DNA of 28,929 bases from contig CAZSTR010000017.1 in the NCBI GenBank assembly GCA_964609975.1, positions 1 to 28,929 on the forward strand, in the 5' to 3' direction. Below the pieces are notes generated by a model. The model was not told where the DNA came from. It saw only the letters and a program-made list of their open reading frames with translations, and made no database searches. Of the stretch, positions 1 to 8,056 are shown in pieces (the stretch's first letter is position 1; each line of letters opens with the position of its first letter). The position numbers and the translations under genes are program-made. The DNA comes from UBA5905 sp964609975. GTDB taxonomy: Bacteria > Bacillota > Clostridia > Oscillospirales > Acutalibacteraceae.

Positions 1-420
1 TACGATATTCCGTTTCGGTTTCGTTATTGGATAAAAGGTTTTGCAGTTTTTCATTAAAAATGGTGTTGTAATGAGCGGCATTTCTATTACTTAACTCGGA
101 TAACTGTGCTACTACAAATTCATCAAGCAGTACACCGTCAACCGCCTTGAAATCACACACCTTTTTACGGTATCCGGGGCAGGTGTATTTGAAGCGTGGC
201 TTACCGTGTGTCCAACGATTCGATTCGGAAGTTACACTTAACCGTCTGCCGCAAATCGGACAGTGAGCAATGCCTGCGAGCAAAGCATTGGTGCGGCGGT
301 GAGGTCTGTTTTATTTTTCGGCAATTTTGGCAAATAATTCCTGCGTTTTAATCCATTCATCAGAAGGAATAAAGCCCTCGTGCTGACCGACAGATATAAT
401 CCATTCCTCAATACTCTGCT
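1..420 (-). pseudogene. Large serine recombinase remnant (C-terminal part, truncated)
   Basis: Translating the minus strand gives a stretch typical of the recombinase and zinc-beta-ribbon region of large serine recombinases. It reads EEWIISVGQHEGFIPSDEW, then RRTNALLAGIAHCPICGRRL, then a second Cys pair (YTCPGYRKKVC) and DGVLLDEFVVAQL. A TAA stop interrupts the frame at 311-313, between these two halves. The catalytic N-terminal resolvase domain should lie to the right, but that DNA is occupied by the 3' end of the AraC gene, so the gene has lost its front. The left side runs off the window. It probably belonged to an integrative or mobilisable element. The family call is from visible motifs; the loss of function is inferred from the stop and the truncation. 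Confidence 0.75.
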
Positions 421-429
421 TTTTTATCT

Positions 430-1209
430 TTAGGTATCGGTGATAATATTTCGGTATTTATTTGGTGTGGTTCCGCTTACAGCCTTAAATTGCTTAATAA
501 ATCCAACATCGTCCCTGTAGCCTACTATTTCGGCAATTTCCGCTACCGAAAAATCGGTTGAACGAAGCAACTGCTTTGAATACTCTATACGGCTGATTAT
601 AGCATCGGCAATGGGAGTCGAATTGAAGCAGGCCTTATAGCAGTGTTGAAAATAAGATTCACTCAAATTAATTTCAGTCGATAAATTTTTGATTGTATAC
701 TTTTCGGTAGGGTGGGCAAGGATTCTGTCCCTGATTTTACGAAGCTCATTATAGTAAGGCTTTTGCGGATAACAGCATTTTGAAGCTTCGCTGAGCTTGT
801 TGAAAATTATTTTAAGCAAATGCAGTATATTGCTTTCACTGTATTGGGTTTGGACGGTATTTTCCTTCTGCATAAGCATTAACAGCTTTGAACAGAAATC
901 AACCTCGGGCGATGTAAAAAAAGTATTAAGCATAATACCGGAGCGTGAAAGCAGCTTATATTCCTGCTCTGTCAAATCAAACGCCACCCAATCGTTAACA
1001 AATAAATCGGAATCGGCTGAAAATGAATGGGGAGTATGCTTTTTTATAAGAAGCATTGAATTTGGCGTGATATGCAGGCTTTCATCGTTTATGTGAAAAA
1101 TGGCGGTTGAACGTATTATGAGAAATAAATATTCATTTAAGCCTTGCGGGCGTTCAAGCTTAAAATTTCTGCCGTGCTTAAAGGCATAGCCTATGGAATT
1201 GATTTTCAT
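430..1209 (-). CDS. AraC-family transcriptional regulator (259 aa)
   Basis: This is a sugar-sensing transcription factor of the AraC/XylS type. The first ~150 residues look like the cupin-like ligand-binding half (SMLLIKKHTPHSF is typical of the small barrel). Residues ~160-255 hold two helix-turn-helix motifs: INLSESYFQHCYKACF, then VAEIAEIVGYRDDVGFIKQF followed by GTTPNKYR. The start is supported by GGAG seven bases upstream of ATG at 1209. It is transcribed away from the GH43/GH-A operon across 104 bp, so it most likely controls that operon in response to a sugar freed by those enzymes. Codon use is AT-rich like the next two genes. The stop codon lies at the edge of the recombinase remnant, which marks a junction. 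Confidence 0.9.
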   Translation of the reverse strand: MKINSIGYAFKHGRNFKLERPQGLNEYLFLIIRSTAIFHINDESLHITPNSMLLIKKHTPHSFSADSDLFVNDWVAFDLTEQEYKLLSRSGIMLNTFFTSPEVDFCSKLLMLMQKENTVQTQYSESNILHLLKIIFNKLSEASKCCYPQKPYYNELRKIRDRILAHPTEKYTIKNLSTEINLSESYFQHCYKACFNSTPIADAIISRIEYSKQLLRSTDFSVAEIAEIVGYRDDVGFIKQFKAVSGTTPNKYRNIITDT

Positions 1210-1246
1210 AATTTTTCTCCGAAGCAGTATTTGACAGTTTTTTAAT

Positions 1247-1274
1247 ATTATATCACATTGTTTTTTTATGTAAA
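1247..1274 (-). promoter_or_regulatory. Sigma-A-type promoter of the AraC gene
   Basis: On the minus strand TTTACA (1269-1274) and TATAAT (1247-1252) are separated by 16 bases, about 38 bases before the AraC start codon. The 104-bp divergent region must also hold the promoter of the GH43 gene. TTGACA at 1231-1236 and TATAAA at 1278-1283 occur on the plus strand, but neither has a well-spaced partner. Confidence 0.55.
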
Positions 1275-1313
1275 GCGTATAAACTGAATAAAAACAGTGG
1301 GGAGGAATATTAA

Positions 1314-2222
1314 ATGTATAAATACGGAAAAAAGCTTTTTAATGGTGGGGACGGCTTTTTATTAAAGTACGGGGAGAATTATTATATTTATTGCACTACC
1401 GAAAATGACCTGCCGGCCTTTACAGAGGAATATCCGTTTTTTGAGACCTATAAAAACGGTATGGACGGAATAGAGGTGCATACTTCAAAGGATTTGACTA
1501 ATTGGACAAATTTGGGGCTTTGTCTGAAAAAGGGTGATGATGTACTTGGTAATCGTGGTTTTTGGGCACCTGAGGTATCGTATTATAAGGGTCGCTTTTA
1601 TATGGTGTACACTGCCGATGAGCACGTTGCAATAGCAGTATCGGACAGTCCGACAGGCCCGTTTTTAAAAACGTCTGACAGCTTTTTAATTCATGAGAAC
1701 GCAATAGACGGTCATTTGTTTTTTGATGATGACGGCACAGTTTATCTATATTATGTTGCCTTTAATAATGACAATCACATCTGTGTGGCAAGGCTTAGCG
1801 AGGATTTGACGCGTGTTGAGGAGCATTATGACAGTATACTTATTGAAGCTGAAAGTGATTGGGAAACAATTGATGGAAAAATTGCCGAGGGACCGTTTGT
1901 TTTAAAGCATAAGGGAATATACTATTTGACCTATTCCGCAAATCATACGAGAAGCAAGGATTATGCAATAGGCTATGCAACTTCTGCTTCGCCTACAGGC
2001 GGATTCCGTAAATTTTCGGGTAATCCGATTTTGCACAGGTTTAACGACATTGTCGGCACGGGACATCACAGCTTTATGCCCTGTGGCGAGGATAAATATA
2101 TTTGCATATATCATTGCCACGGCGGTGATATAAGCGGCTTCAAGCCGAGAATGCTTTGCCTGTGCGAGACTTTGTTTGAAGAAGCTGAGAACGGTGAGGA
2201 TGTGCTTACTGTAAAGCAGTAA
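1314..2222 (+). CDS. Glycoside hydrolase family 43 protein (302 aa)
   Basis: This is a five-bladed beta-propeller hydrolase, probably an arabinofuranosidase or xylosidase-type exo-enzyme acting on plant-wall oligosaccharides. The GH43 signature carboxylates are visible: Asp13 in GGDGFLLKYG (base), Asp132 in AIDGHLFFDDDG (pKa modulator) and Glu192 in AEGPFVLKHKGIYYLTYS (acid). The conserved WAPEV motif is at ~84-88. At about 300 residues it is a single catalytic domain without an added binding module. There is no signal peptide, so it probably acts on imported oligosaccharides. GGAGG lies nine bases before the ATG. The next gene starts 25 bases after the stop, so they form an operon. The substrate cannot be fixed from sequence alone. 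Confidence 0.88.
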   Translation: MYKYGKKLFNGGDGFLLKYGENYYIYCTTENDLPAFTEEYPFFETYKNGMDGIEVHTSKDLTNWTNLGLCLKKGDDVLGNRGFWAPEVSYYKGRFYMVYTADEHVAIAVSDSPTGPFLKTSDSFLIHENAIDGHLFFDDDGTVYLYYVAFNNDNHICVARLSEDLTRVEEHYDSILIEAESDWETIDGKIAEGPFVLKHKGIYYLTYSANHTRSKDYAIGYATSASPTGGFRKFSGNPILHRFNDIVGTGHHSFMPCGEDKYICIYHCHGGDISGFKPRMLCLCETLFEEAENGEDVLTVKQ

Positions 2223-2247
2223 TATGAGTTTATTGGGGGATGTAATC

Positions 2248-3222
2248 GTGAATAAATACAGTGATATAAAGGGCTTTAATTATCAGCCGTCATATGCGTA
2301 CAACAGCTATGAGTCTTGGAGATTTTTTGATTCAGAGGTTTTTGACAGGGAAATAGGCTTGGGTAAAAAGCTTTTTCCGAAAATTAATACAATACGCTTA
2401 TGGCTTTCTTACGAAGCTTTCAGGTATGAAGAGGATAGACAGGCTGAGAATTTTGAATGTGCTTTGAAAATATGCGATAAATACGGTTGTAGGGTAGTAG
2501 CCTGTCTGTTTAATTGTTGGCACGACAGTGTTATGGATAACGGGGGAATATATCACCCTCAAATGATACCTGGTGCATCGTGGTGCTCTACAGAAGATAT
2601 GTATGCTTCATTTTTTAAAAAGATAGTAGAAGCGCATAAAGATGATAAACGAATTTTAATTTGGGATATATGTAATGAGCCTTATTCGTTCGGCGGAAAT
2701 AATGAATATGCTGAGTTTATTGAGCCTTATGAAACAAAATGGCTTAAGAAAATGTGTGATATGTGCCATAATGCAGGTGCTGTACAGCCTTGCGGCATAA
2801 GTCATTATGCCAATTCGGATAATTGCGGTTTTATAGAAAAAACTGCGGAATTTACTGACGTATTTTTAATACATCCCTATTATTTTTATTCGGATTTCGA
2901 TGTGAAGAATTTATCGCAAGACGGCTTTGACAGACTGTTGGCAGATGCTAAACAGGTTGCGAAGAAATATAACAAACCGATTCTTACAACCGAAACCTGT
3001 TGGGGCTCACGTGACGATAAGGTGAGAGCAGAAATAATAAAAAGAACCTTGCTGGCACATAATAATGCGGAAATCGGCTTTATAGCGCATGCGTTGCACT
3101 GGAGTCATACTGCGGATTTGCACAATGATGGAGACGGACCATTGGGATCTCCCGGAAATCTAATGTTTATTGACAACAATGACAAATTGCGGAGATATCA
3201 TGAGGTATTTAATGATTTTTAG
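2248..3222 (+). CDS. Clan GH-A glycoside hydrolase (cellulase-like TIM barrel, 324 aa)
   Basis: This is a retaining (beta/alpha)8-barrel hydrolase. The acid/base glutamate is in WDICNEPYSFG (Glu144 from the chosen start) and the nucleophile is in ILTTETCWG (Glu249), the spacing expected of GH5/GH2-like clan A enzymes. I chose GTG at 2248 because GGGGGA sits seven bases upstream. The ATG at 2224 directly follows the GH43 stop and has no ribosome binding site. There is no signal peptide, so it is predicted to be cytoplasmic. It is the second gene of the GH43 operon, and the pair probably trims one oligosaccharide. The exact family (GH5, a GH2-like subgroup, or an unclassified clan member) and the substrate remain open. 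Confidence 0.82.
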   Translation: MNKYSDIKGFNYQPSYAYNSYESWRFFDSEVFDREIGLGKKLFPKINTIRLWLSYEAFRYEEDRQAENFECALKICDKYGCRVVACLFNCWHDSVMDNGGIYHPQMIPGASWCSTEDMYASFFKKIVEAHKDDKRILIWDICNEPYSFGGNNEYAEFIEPYETKWLKKMCDMCHNAGAVQPCGISHYANSDNCGFIEKTAEFTDVFLIHPYYFYSDFDVKNLSQDGFDRLLADAKQVAKKYNKPILTTETCWGSRDDKVRAEIIKRTLLAHNNAEIGFIAHALHWSHTADLHNDGDGPLGSPGNLMFIDNNDKLRRYHEVFNDF

Positions 3223-3294
3223 TGATATTAGGCAATTAATATGCGCTTATTTTTCACCATTATTATTCTGTAAAACATATATTTTACGTCAAAA

Positions 3295-3320
3295 TTCAAC
3301 AAAATATTAAAAATGTTGAA
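3295..3320. repeat. Inverted repeats upstream of the isomerase promoter
   Basis: TTCAACA (3295-3301) and TGTTGAA (3314-3320) form a perfect 7-bp inverted repeat whose right arm covers the -35 box of the promoter at 3316. A second perfect dyad, GTAAAA and TTTTAC with a 6-base gap, lies just upstream at 3270-3287. The first looks like an operator; the second could be an operator or a weak terminator of the hydrolase operon. The binding protein is unknown. Confidence 0.4.
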
Positions 3321-3344
3321 AAATGATGAATTATGTGTTAATAT
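3316..3344 (+). promoter_or_regulatory. Promoter of the sugar isomerase/epimerase gene
   Basis: TTGAAA (3316-3321) and TAATAT (3339-3344) are separated by 17 bases, 65 bases before the likely ATG at 3410. It is the best promoter match in the 187-bp gap after the GH-A gene. Confidence 0.5.
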
Positions 3345-3409
3345 GACGGAAGCTTGCAGAAGCGTATTCGACTGTGAGCAGACACTCTAAAAGCAAGGAG
3401 ATCTTCTCA

Positions 3410-4322
3410 ATGAAAATCGCCACAACCACCAGCGATTTTACGCGCTTTTGTCAAAACGATTCTGAGCGTATCCAAGAGCTTTATCGTGCTGGCTTTCGCT
3501 ACATAGATTTGGATATGTATAATTTCACGCCGGAAAGCCCCTACATGAGCAAAAGCTGGCGTGATGAGGCTGAAAAAATCCGTCAGACGGCGGACAAGCT
3601 TGGCATGAAATTTGTGCAAGCCCATTCACAAGGCGGAAATCCCCTCTCGGAGGACACGGCACATACGGATTTTTTGTGCTGGCCGCGACAATCCGCTCGA
3701 TTGAAATATGTGCATTTTTCGGAATAAAAAACACCGTTGTTCACAATGGGTATATGCCCGGAATAACAAAGAGGAATGGTTCGAAAAAAACAAAGCCTTC
3801 TATTCCAGACTTTTTCCCGCCATGGAGCGTTGCGGCGTGAATGTGCTTTGCGAGAACAGCACAAAAGCCAACATGGGGGATATGTATTTTATAAACTCCG
3901 GCAAAGACATGCTTGAGTTCATACAATATGTAAACCATCCGCAAATCCACGCCTGCTGGGACACAGGACACGCAAATTGCGAGGGCAGTCAATATGATGA
4001 CATAATTACGCTCAGCAAAGAACTTTACGCAATTCATTACAACGACAACCGGGGGACAATGGATGAGCACCTTCTTCCATTTCTCGGCACACTGAATCAC
4101 GATGAGGTGATGACAGCTCTTGTGGATATCGGCTTTAACGGTTGCTTCACCATGGAATGCACTTCGTCTCTCCGATTTTCCAACCACTGGCTCGGTAACA
4201 GAAGAATATTTGAAAAATCCGATCGACTCGCACAACCACAACTATTTATGCAGCGACACATTGAGCGTTTGCTATACGAAACAGCAGAATATATTTTGAA
4301 AAGTTATGACCTGCTCAAATAA
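3410..4322 (+). pseudogene. Sugar phosphate isomerase/epimerase, broken by two -1 frameshifts
   Basis: The protein is a xylose-isomerase-like TIM barrel (AP-endonuclease-2 superfamily), which usually isomerises or epimerises sugars or inositol derivatives. The N-terminus (MKIATTTSDFTRFCQND) begins at ATG 3410 after AAGGAG. Near 3670-3676 one T appears to be missing from a T run. The middle segment continues in another frame as LAATIRSIEICAFFGIKN and VVHNGYMPG. Near 3765-3771 one A appears to be missing, and the frame returns with NKEEWFEKNKAF, followed by the conserved ENSTKAN, CWDTGHAN and TMECTSS stretches. Restoring both bases gives about 304 aa, normal for the family. Either this is a young pseudogene or both indels are homopolymer sequencing errors. 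A hairpin terminator follows. Confidence 0.8.
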
Positions 4323-4364
4323 TACCAAATCGAACAAATCCACCTCTTGATTTCTTGAGCAACG

Positions 4365-4405
4365 AAAAGACCGGCGAACGAATTTTTCCATTCGCCGGTC
4401 TTTTT
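4365..4405. terminator. Bidirectional intrinsic terminator
   Basis: A perfect 14-bp stem (4365-4378 with 4391-4404) has a 12-base loop, with an A run on one side and a T run on the other. It can end both the isomerase gene coming from the left and the EamA exporter gene coming from the right. A closely similar CCGGCGAAC hairpin follows the AraC gene at 13.07 kb. Confidence 0.85.
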
Positions 4406-4450
4406 CCATAGTCTACAACGAAAACTCTGCGGAAAACAGGCTGTCGGACA

Positions 4451-5353
4451 TCAACCGCCGACCTGCAACAAAAGCATGGCGCCGAAGGTCAGCCCTACAC
4501 CGCACATACAACGCGCCGTGATTTTCTCCTTGAAAAGCACAGCGGACATCGCCAGAGACAACAGCATAGAGCCGCCCTGGATAATGGGATATAACCGCAC
4601 CGCGTCCACATATCCCGCCGCCAACGTTTTGAACAGCGAATGGAAAAACAGCGTGGCCGCCATCACGGCTATATAGCCAAAGGCGCGCAAAAGCCGCCCA
4701 CCACCAAGACAGCTTTTTCCTCGAACAGGGCGAAAACGCAACCACAGCGCCGCCGCCAAAAGAATCAGCGTCGCAAACACATAGCTATAAAAATTATAGA
4801 CGGTCACCATACCCGTCGCCGCACGATGCACAAAAAGCTTTTGGGAAAAATCCACCATTCCATTGGCGAAGCCGCACAGCAGAAGCAGAAAAAGCGCCCC
4901 CGGCGACAGCTTCGCCTTGACCTGGCTGTTATAGGTGCTCATCACCAGCGCCGCCAAAACCAACAGCAAAAAGCCGCCGATTTGCGGCCCGGAAACCCGT
5001 TCCCCATAAAGCACCCAACTGAGGAAAATCGGCACACCGCTCCCCAGCAACAGAAAAACCTCCACCATCATATAAGCCCTGCCACGCACCGACAGCATCC
5101 AACTGATCACGAAAACCGCGCTGAAAACGCCGGAAAGCAAAGACGCGCCCAACTCCAACGGGGAAGCAACGAACGCCGCCACACCTCCCTGCATAAAAAC
5201 CAAAACGCCTCCCACCAGCACACACAGCCCCATACGCACACAGTTGACCAAAACGGCATCGGCCACACTTTCGGTCAGCGCAGAAGTCTTTTTTCCGCAA
5301 AACCCCTTCGTTGCCCCGCATAACAGCACAAGTGCAATATAGATGCCACCCAT
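4451..5353 (-). CDS. EamA/DMT-superfamily membrane transporter (~300 aa)
   Basis: This is a ten-helix integral membrane protein of the drug/metabolite transporter superfamily. Two repeated halves are visible, each starting with a small-residue-rich helix: IYIALVLLCGATKGFCGKK near the start, and ALFLLLLCGFANGMVDFSQKL after the middle. Each half ends with an ALLFKE/LYGER-type loop (VLYGERVSGPQ and AVLFKEKITARC), typical of EamA domains. I chose ATG 5353 because a promoter at 5426-5454 would start transcription inside any longer reading frame, and GGAG lies 11 bases upstream. It is divergent from an AraC regulator and so may be under its control. The cargo is unknown; a sugar, amino acid or metabolite exporter is possible. 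Confidence 0.85.
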   Translation of the reverse strand: MGGIYIALVLLCGATKGFCGKKTSALTESVADAVLVNCVRMGLCVLVGGVLVFMQGGVAAFVASPLELGASLLSGVFSAVFVISWMLSVRGRAYMMVEVFLLLGSGVPIFLSWVLYGERVSGPQIGGFLLLVLAALVMSTYNSQVKAKLSPGALFLLLLCGFANGMVDFSQKLFVHRAATGMVTVYNFYSYVFATLILLAAALWLRFRPVRGKSCLGGGRLLRAFGYIAVMAATLFFHSLFKTLAAGYVDAVRLYPIIQGGSMLLSLAMSAVLFKEKITARCMCGVGLTFGAMLLLQVGG

Positions 5354-5425
5354 CCGTCTCTCAGCTCCCCATCCTTTTTCATTCCAACCGCGCTCTCCTT
5401 CAGCCTTCGCGCAAATGCACACCTC

Positions 5426-5454
5426 ATTAAATCATGTCCTCACCAAAAAAGCAA
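5426..5454 (-). promoter_or_regulatory. Promoter of the EamA transporter
   Basis: On the minus strand TTGCTT (5449-5454) and TTTAAT (5426-5431) are 17 bases apart. Transcription would begin near 5419, which supports the translation start at 5353 rather than the upstream ATG at 5422. Confidence 0.45.
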
Positions 5455-5504
5455 GGTGCATTTCGACTATCTTTCTGTATAATTCGATTTTTTCAAAAAG
5501 GCGC

Positions 5505-5533
5505 TTGATACAGACATGAAACTACTCTATAAT
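5505..5533 (+). promoter_or_regulatory. Promoter of the second AraC gene
   Basis: TTGATA (5505-5510) and a consensus TATAAT (5528-5533) are separated by exactly 17 bases, with AAGGAG and ATG following at 5565 and 5578. Confidence 0.75.
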
Positions 5534-5577
5534 GATTTCGGTATAAAACGACGATTTTTCTAAAAAGGAGCCTGCCC

Positions 5578-6378
5578 ATGAATCAGCCGGATTTGGAATT
5601 TCTTTTGCACGCCGACTGGAACCCCTACAATATCCACTGCGGCTTTTACAGCTTTGCACCGGGGGACACCGTCGATTATGCAAAAGCCCCGCGAAAGCAA
5701 ACCATCATTCACCTTCTTTTGGAGGGGGAGCGCGCATATTATTTCGACGGAAAATGTCGGGCTTTCGGCGCCCATTCGGTTCTTTTCATCCCGGACGGCA
5801 CCCACTATATCACCATTTCCCAGGAGAGCAACCGCCACCCCTGCCGGGGGGCTTCGCTCCTTTTTTCGGTGGATGCAGCCCTCACCGAAAGCCTGCCGCA
5901 CACGGTCTATTCTCTAAGGACCTTTGAAAACAGCGAAATCGAAGCCGATTTTTTCTCCCTTTGTCAGCTTTGCGCCACCTCTCCAACACAACAGCTGCAA
6001 AAAAAGCTGCTCACTTTGAAAATTATCGAAGCGGTGATTTCCTCCATTGTCTCCGGAAGCGCCGATTCCTCCTTTTTTGCGCCCACCATCGCGTATATCC
6101 GCGCACATTTTCGAGAAAACCGCCCGGTAGCCGATTATGCGGCCATCTGCAATCTCAGCGAAAGCTATTTTCGCAAGCGGTTTCGGGACACATTCGGAAT
6201 GTCCCCCATCGAATACCGAAACCGACTTCGCTTTTCCGAGGCCCGCCAGCTGTATCAGGCAGGTCACACCATGAAGGTCATCGCTGAGCAGATCGGCTTC
6301 TGCGACGAAAACCATCTGGCCAAGCTTTATAAAAAAGCCTACGGACACAGCCTCAAAAAAGACGGCTATTCCGTATAA
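5578..6378 (+). CDS. AraC-family transcriptional regulator (266 aa)
   Basis: The N-terminal ~150 residues have the cupin-type pattern (PRKQTIIHLLLEGERAYYF, then AHSVLFIPDGTHY). The C-terminal ~100 residues carry two helix-turn-helix motifs: ICNLSESYFRKRFRDTFG with MSPIEYRNRLR, and MKVIAEQIGFCDENHLAKLY. Such proteins bind a small sugar-like ligand in the barrel and activate or repress nearby genes. AAGGAG precedes the ATG at good spacing, and a near-consensus promoter and a strong terminator frame the gene. It faces away from the EamA transporter over ~220 bp, its most likely target. Its GC-rich codon use matches the rest of the window, unlike the AraC gene at the left end. Confidence 0.93.
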   Translation: MNQPDLEFLLHADWNPYNIHCGFYSFAPGDTVDYAKAPRKQTIIHLLLEGERAYYFDGKCRAFGAHSVLFIPDGTHYITISQESNRHPCRGASLLFSVDAALTESLPHTVYSLRTFENSEIEADFFSLCQLCATSPTQQLQKKLLTLKIIEAVISSIVSGSADSSFFAPTIAYIRAHFRENRPVADYAAICNLSESYFRKRFRDTFGMSPIEYRNRLRFSEARQLYQAGHTMKVIAEQIGFCDENHLAKLYKKAYGHSLKKDGYSV

Positions 6379-6390
6379 ATTTTCACAGAG

Positions 6391-6429
6391 AAAAAGGCGA
6401 GAACGAAAACAATACGTTCTCGCCTTTTT
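6391..6429. terminator. Bidirectional terminator between AraC and LiaF-like genes
   Basis: A perfect 15-bp inverted repeat (6391-6405 with 6415-6429) has a 9-base loop, with A and T runs at the ends. It sits between two convergent genes and can serve both. Confidence 0.88.
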
Positions 6430-6454
6430 ATTTCTCGTTCGAAGCGCCCCGGAT

Positions 6455-7120
6455 TTATTTCAAATCCACGCCGCCGAACAGGGAATTTCCCTGAATATAC
6501 AGCGTCGGCGCACCGGAAATCGCCGGGCGAGGACGCTTTTTGTCCGAAACGCCGCCGAACAGAGAACTGGAGCGCAGCTGCACATTCACCGTGTCCGGCA
6601 GGAAAATGTCTACCCCGCCGAACACCGCGGTGGCACGCACCGTGCAATCCTCCGGGATAATCGCCCCACGCAAATCGCACTCAACGCCGCCGAACACTGC
6701 CGTCAGCTCCGCGCCCTCGAACCGCTCGTTGTCGAAGCGCAGCTCGCTTCCGGAAAACACCGCGCAGCCCGAGCGGGGCGTTGCCCCCATCGGCGGCGAA
6801 TTTTCCCCTTTGATTCCGCCGAAAATCAGCCGCAAGCCCGACAACAGCGCCAACAGCGGAAGAACCAGCTTCCACAGCACGCTAAAGGTCAGAACATCCT
6901 GACAGCACAGCAGCAACAGCACACCCACCAGCAGACCGATGCCGTTCCCCCATTTGTCCCGCTCGGTGAACAGTCCGACGAAGCAGGGCACGATGATGAA
7001 CAGCGTCCACCAACCGTCAAACAGAATTTGAAAACTCAATATTCCCAGCGCGCGCAGGCCGAAGAAAACCCCGACCGCCACCAGCAGGACGCCCCACAGA
7101 ATCTTGTTTCCTCTTTTCAT
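6455..7120 (-). CDS. LiaF-like membrane protein with FGGV-type beta repeats (221 aa)
   Basis: The N-terminal half carries four predicted membrane helices (KILWGVLLVAVGVFFGLRAL, WWTLFIIVPCFVGLF, GIGLLVGVLLLLCC, VLWKLVLPLLALLSGL), as in the LiaF/DUF5668 transmembrane region. The C-terminal half repeats a short strand-turn unit: AVFSGSELRF, AVFGGVECDLRG, AVFGGVDIFLP, SLFGGVSDKK and SLFGGVDLK. This is the pattern of the cell-wall-active-antibiotic response domain. Known relatives (LiaF, VraT) restrain a two-component envelope-stress system, but no histidine kinase or response regulator is next to this gene, so its partner is not evident. A well-formed promoter lies 36 bases upstream. Confidence 0.8.
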   Translation of the reverse strand: MKRGNKILWGVLLVAVGVFFGLRALGILSFQILFDGWWTLFIIVPCFVGLFTERDKWGNGIGLLVGVLLLLCCQDVLTFSVLWKLVLPLLALLSGLRLIFGGIKGENSPPMGATPRSGCAVFSGSELRFDNERFEGAELTAVFGGVECDLRGAIIPEDCTVRATAVFGGVDIFLPDTVNVQLRSSSLFGGVSDKKRPRPAISGAPTLYIQGNSLFGGVDLK

Positions 7121-7155
7121 TCAAAACACCCCCGCTGTGATTATCCTCGGTTTTC

Positions 7156-7184
7156 ATTATATACCGACACAGCGAAAAATGCAA
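7156..7184 (-). promoter_or_regulatory. Promoter of the LiaF-like gene
   Basis: On the minus strand TTGCAT (7179-7184) and consensus TATAAT (7156-7161) are 17 bases apart. This separates the LiaF-like gene from the sugar operon upstream, which ends only 41 bases away. Confidence 0.7.
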
Positions 7185-7224
7185 GGGATTTTCCACCCAC
7201 CTCCACGGAAGCGGAAAAACCGGC

Positions 7225-8043
7225 TCATTCCTGCTCCTCGCGCGCAAGCTTTTCCTTTTTCAGCTCGTTCAAAAGCGCAGGATACAGCTGGCAGGACATA
7301 CCCCCATCCACGATAAGCTCCGTTCCAGTGATGTTTTTCGACAGCTCGGTGCCGAAGAACCAGCAGGCGTTGGCGATGTCCTCGAAATCGGAAATGTCGC
7401 CTATGGGGGTGAGCGTTCCGTTGACAATCTGCTTATTCCCCATCGACACCCAGCGCTCGGTTTTTATGGTGCCGGGGAGCACAGCATTACAGCGGATGCC
7501 ATACGGCCCCAAATCCACCGCGAGAGCCTTTGCGAAGGCGTTGATGCCTCCCTTCGAGGCGGAATAGGCGGCGCGGTTGGGAATGGCGCGATAAGCCGTG
7601 TTGGAGCTTAAAAAGACAATCGAGCCTTTATGCCGCTCACGCATACGCAGCGCCGCCTGGCGGATGATCATGAAATTCCAGACAAGGTTGGTTTCGAGCA
7701 CCTCCTGGAAATCGCCGACGGGCACCGTCCAAAAATCCTGCCCTACGGCAGGGTCTTTGGGATCAAAGCCCATGTTCGCGGCGTTCAAAACCACCGTTTC
7801 GACCGCCCGTCCGGTTTTGTCGATGTCGTGGAAAATGTCGATAACCTGCTGCTCGTTGCGGATGTTACATTCATAGCCCTTGGCAAAAACGCCATAGGTC
7901 TCCCCCAGCCTTTCCGCCGCCGCTTCGGCGTCCGCCCGGCGGCGGCTCGTCACGAACACATCCCAGTCCTGCTTTGCGAAAAGCGCGGCGATTCCGTAGC
8001 CCGTGTTGTTGTGAGCGCCGGTTATGAACACTGCCTTTTTCAT
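7225..8043 (-). CDS. SDR-family NAD(P)-dependent oxidoreductase (272 aa)
   Basis: This is a classical short-chain dehydrogenase/reductase. The cofactor motif TGAHNNTGYG is at residues 8-17, the active-site serine pair is in FLSSN (~146-147), and the catalytic Tyr160 and Lys164 are in YSASK. The usual NNAG strand motif reads NAAN. The C-terminal GTELIVDGG closes the fold as in sugar and hydroxy-acid dehydrogenases. AAGGAG lies eight bases before ATG. It is the last gene of the five-gene operon, 13 bases after the dehydratase-like gene. In that setting it may oxidise an aldose to its lactone or reduce a keto-sugar acid. The substrate is inferred, not shown. Confidence 0.9.
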   Translation of the reverse strand: MKKAVFITGAHNNTGYGIAALFAKQDWDVFVTSRRRADAEAAAERLGETYGVFAKGYECNIRNEQQVIDIFHDIDKTGRAVETVVLNAANMGFDPKDPAVGQDFWTVPVGDFQEVLETNLVWNFMIIRQAALRMRERHKGSIVFLSSNTAYRAIPNRAAYSASKGGINAFAKALAVDLGPYGIRCNAVLPGTIKTERWVSMGNKQIVNGTLTPIGDISDFEDIANACWFFGTELSKNITGTELIVDGGMSCQLYPALLNELKKEKLAREEQE

Positions 8044-8056
8044 TGCTTACACTCCT

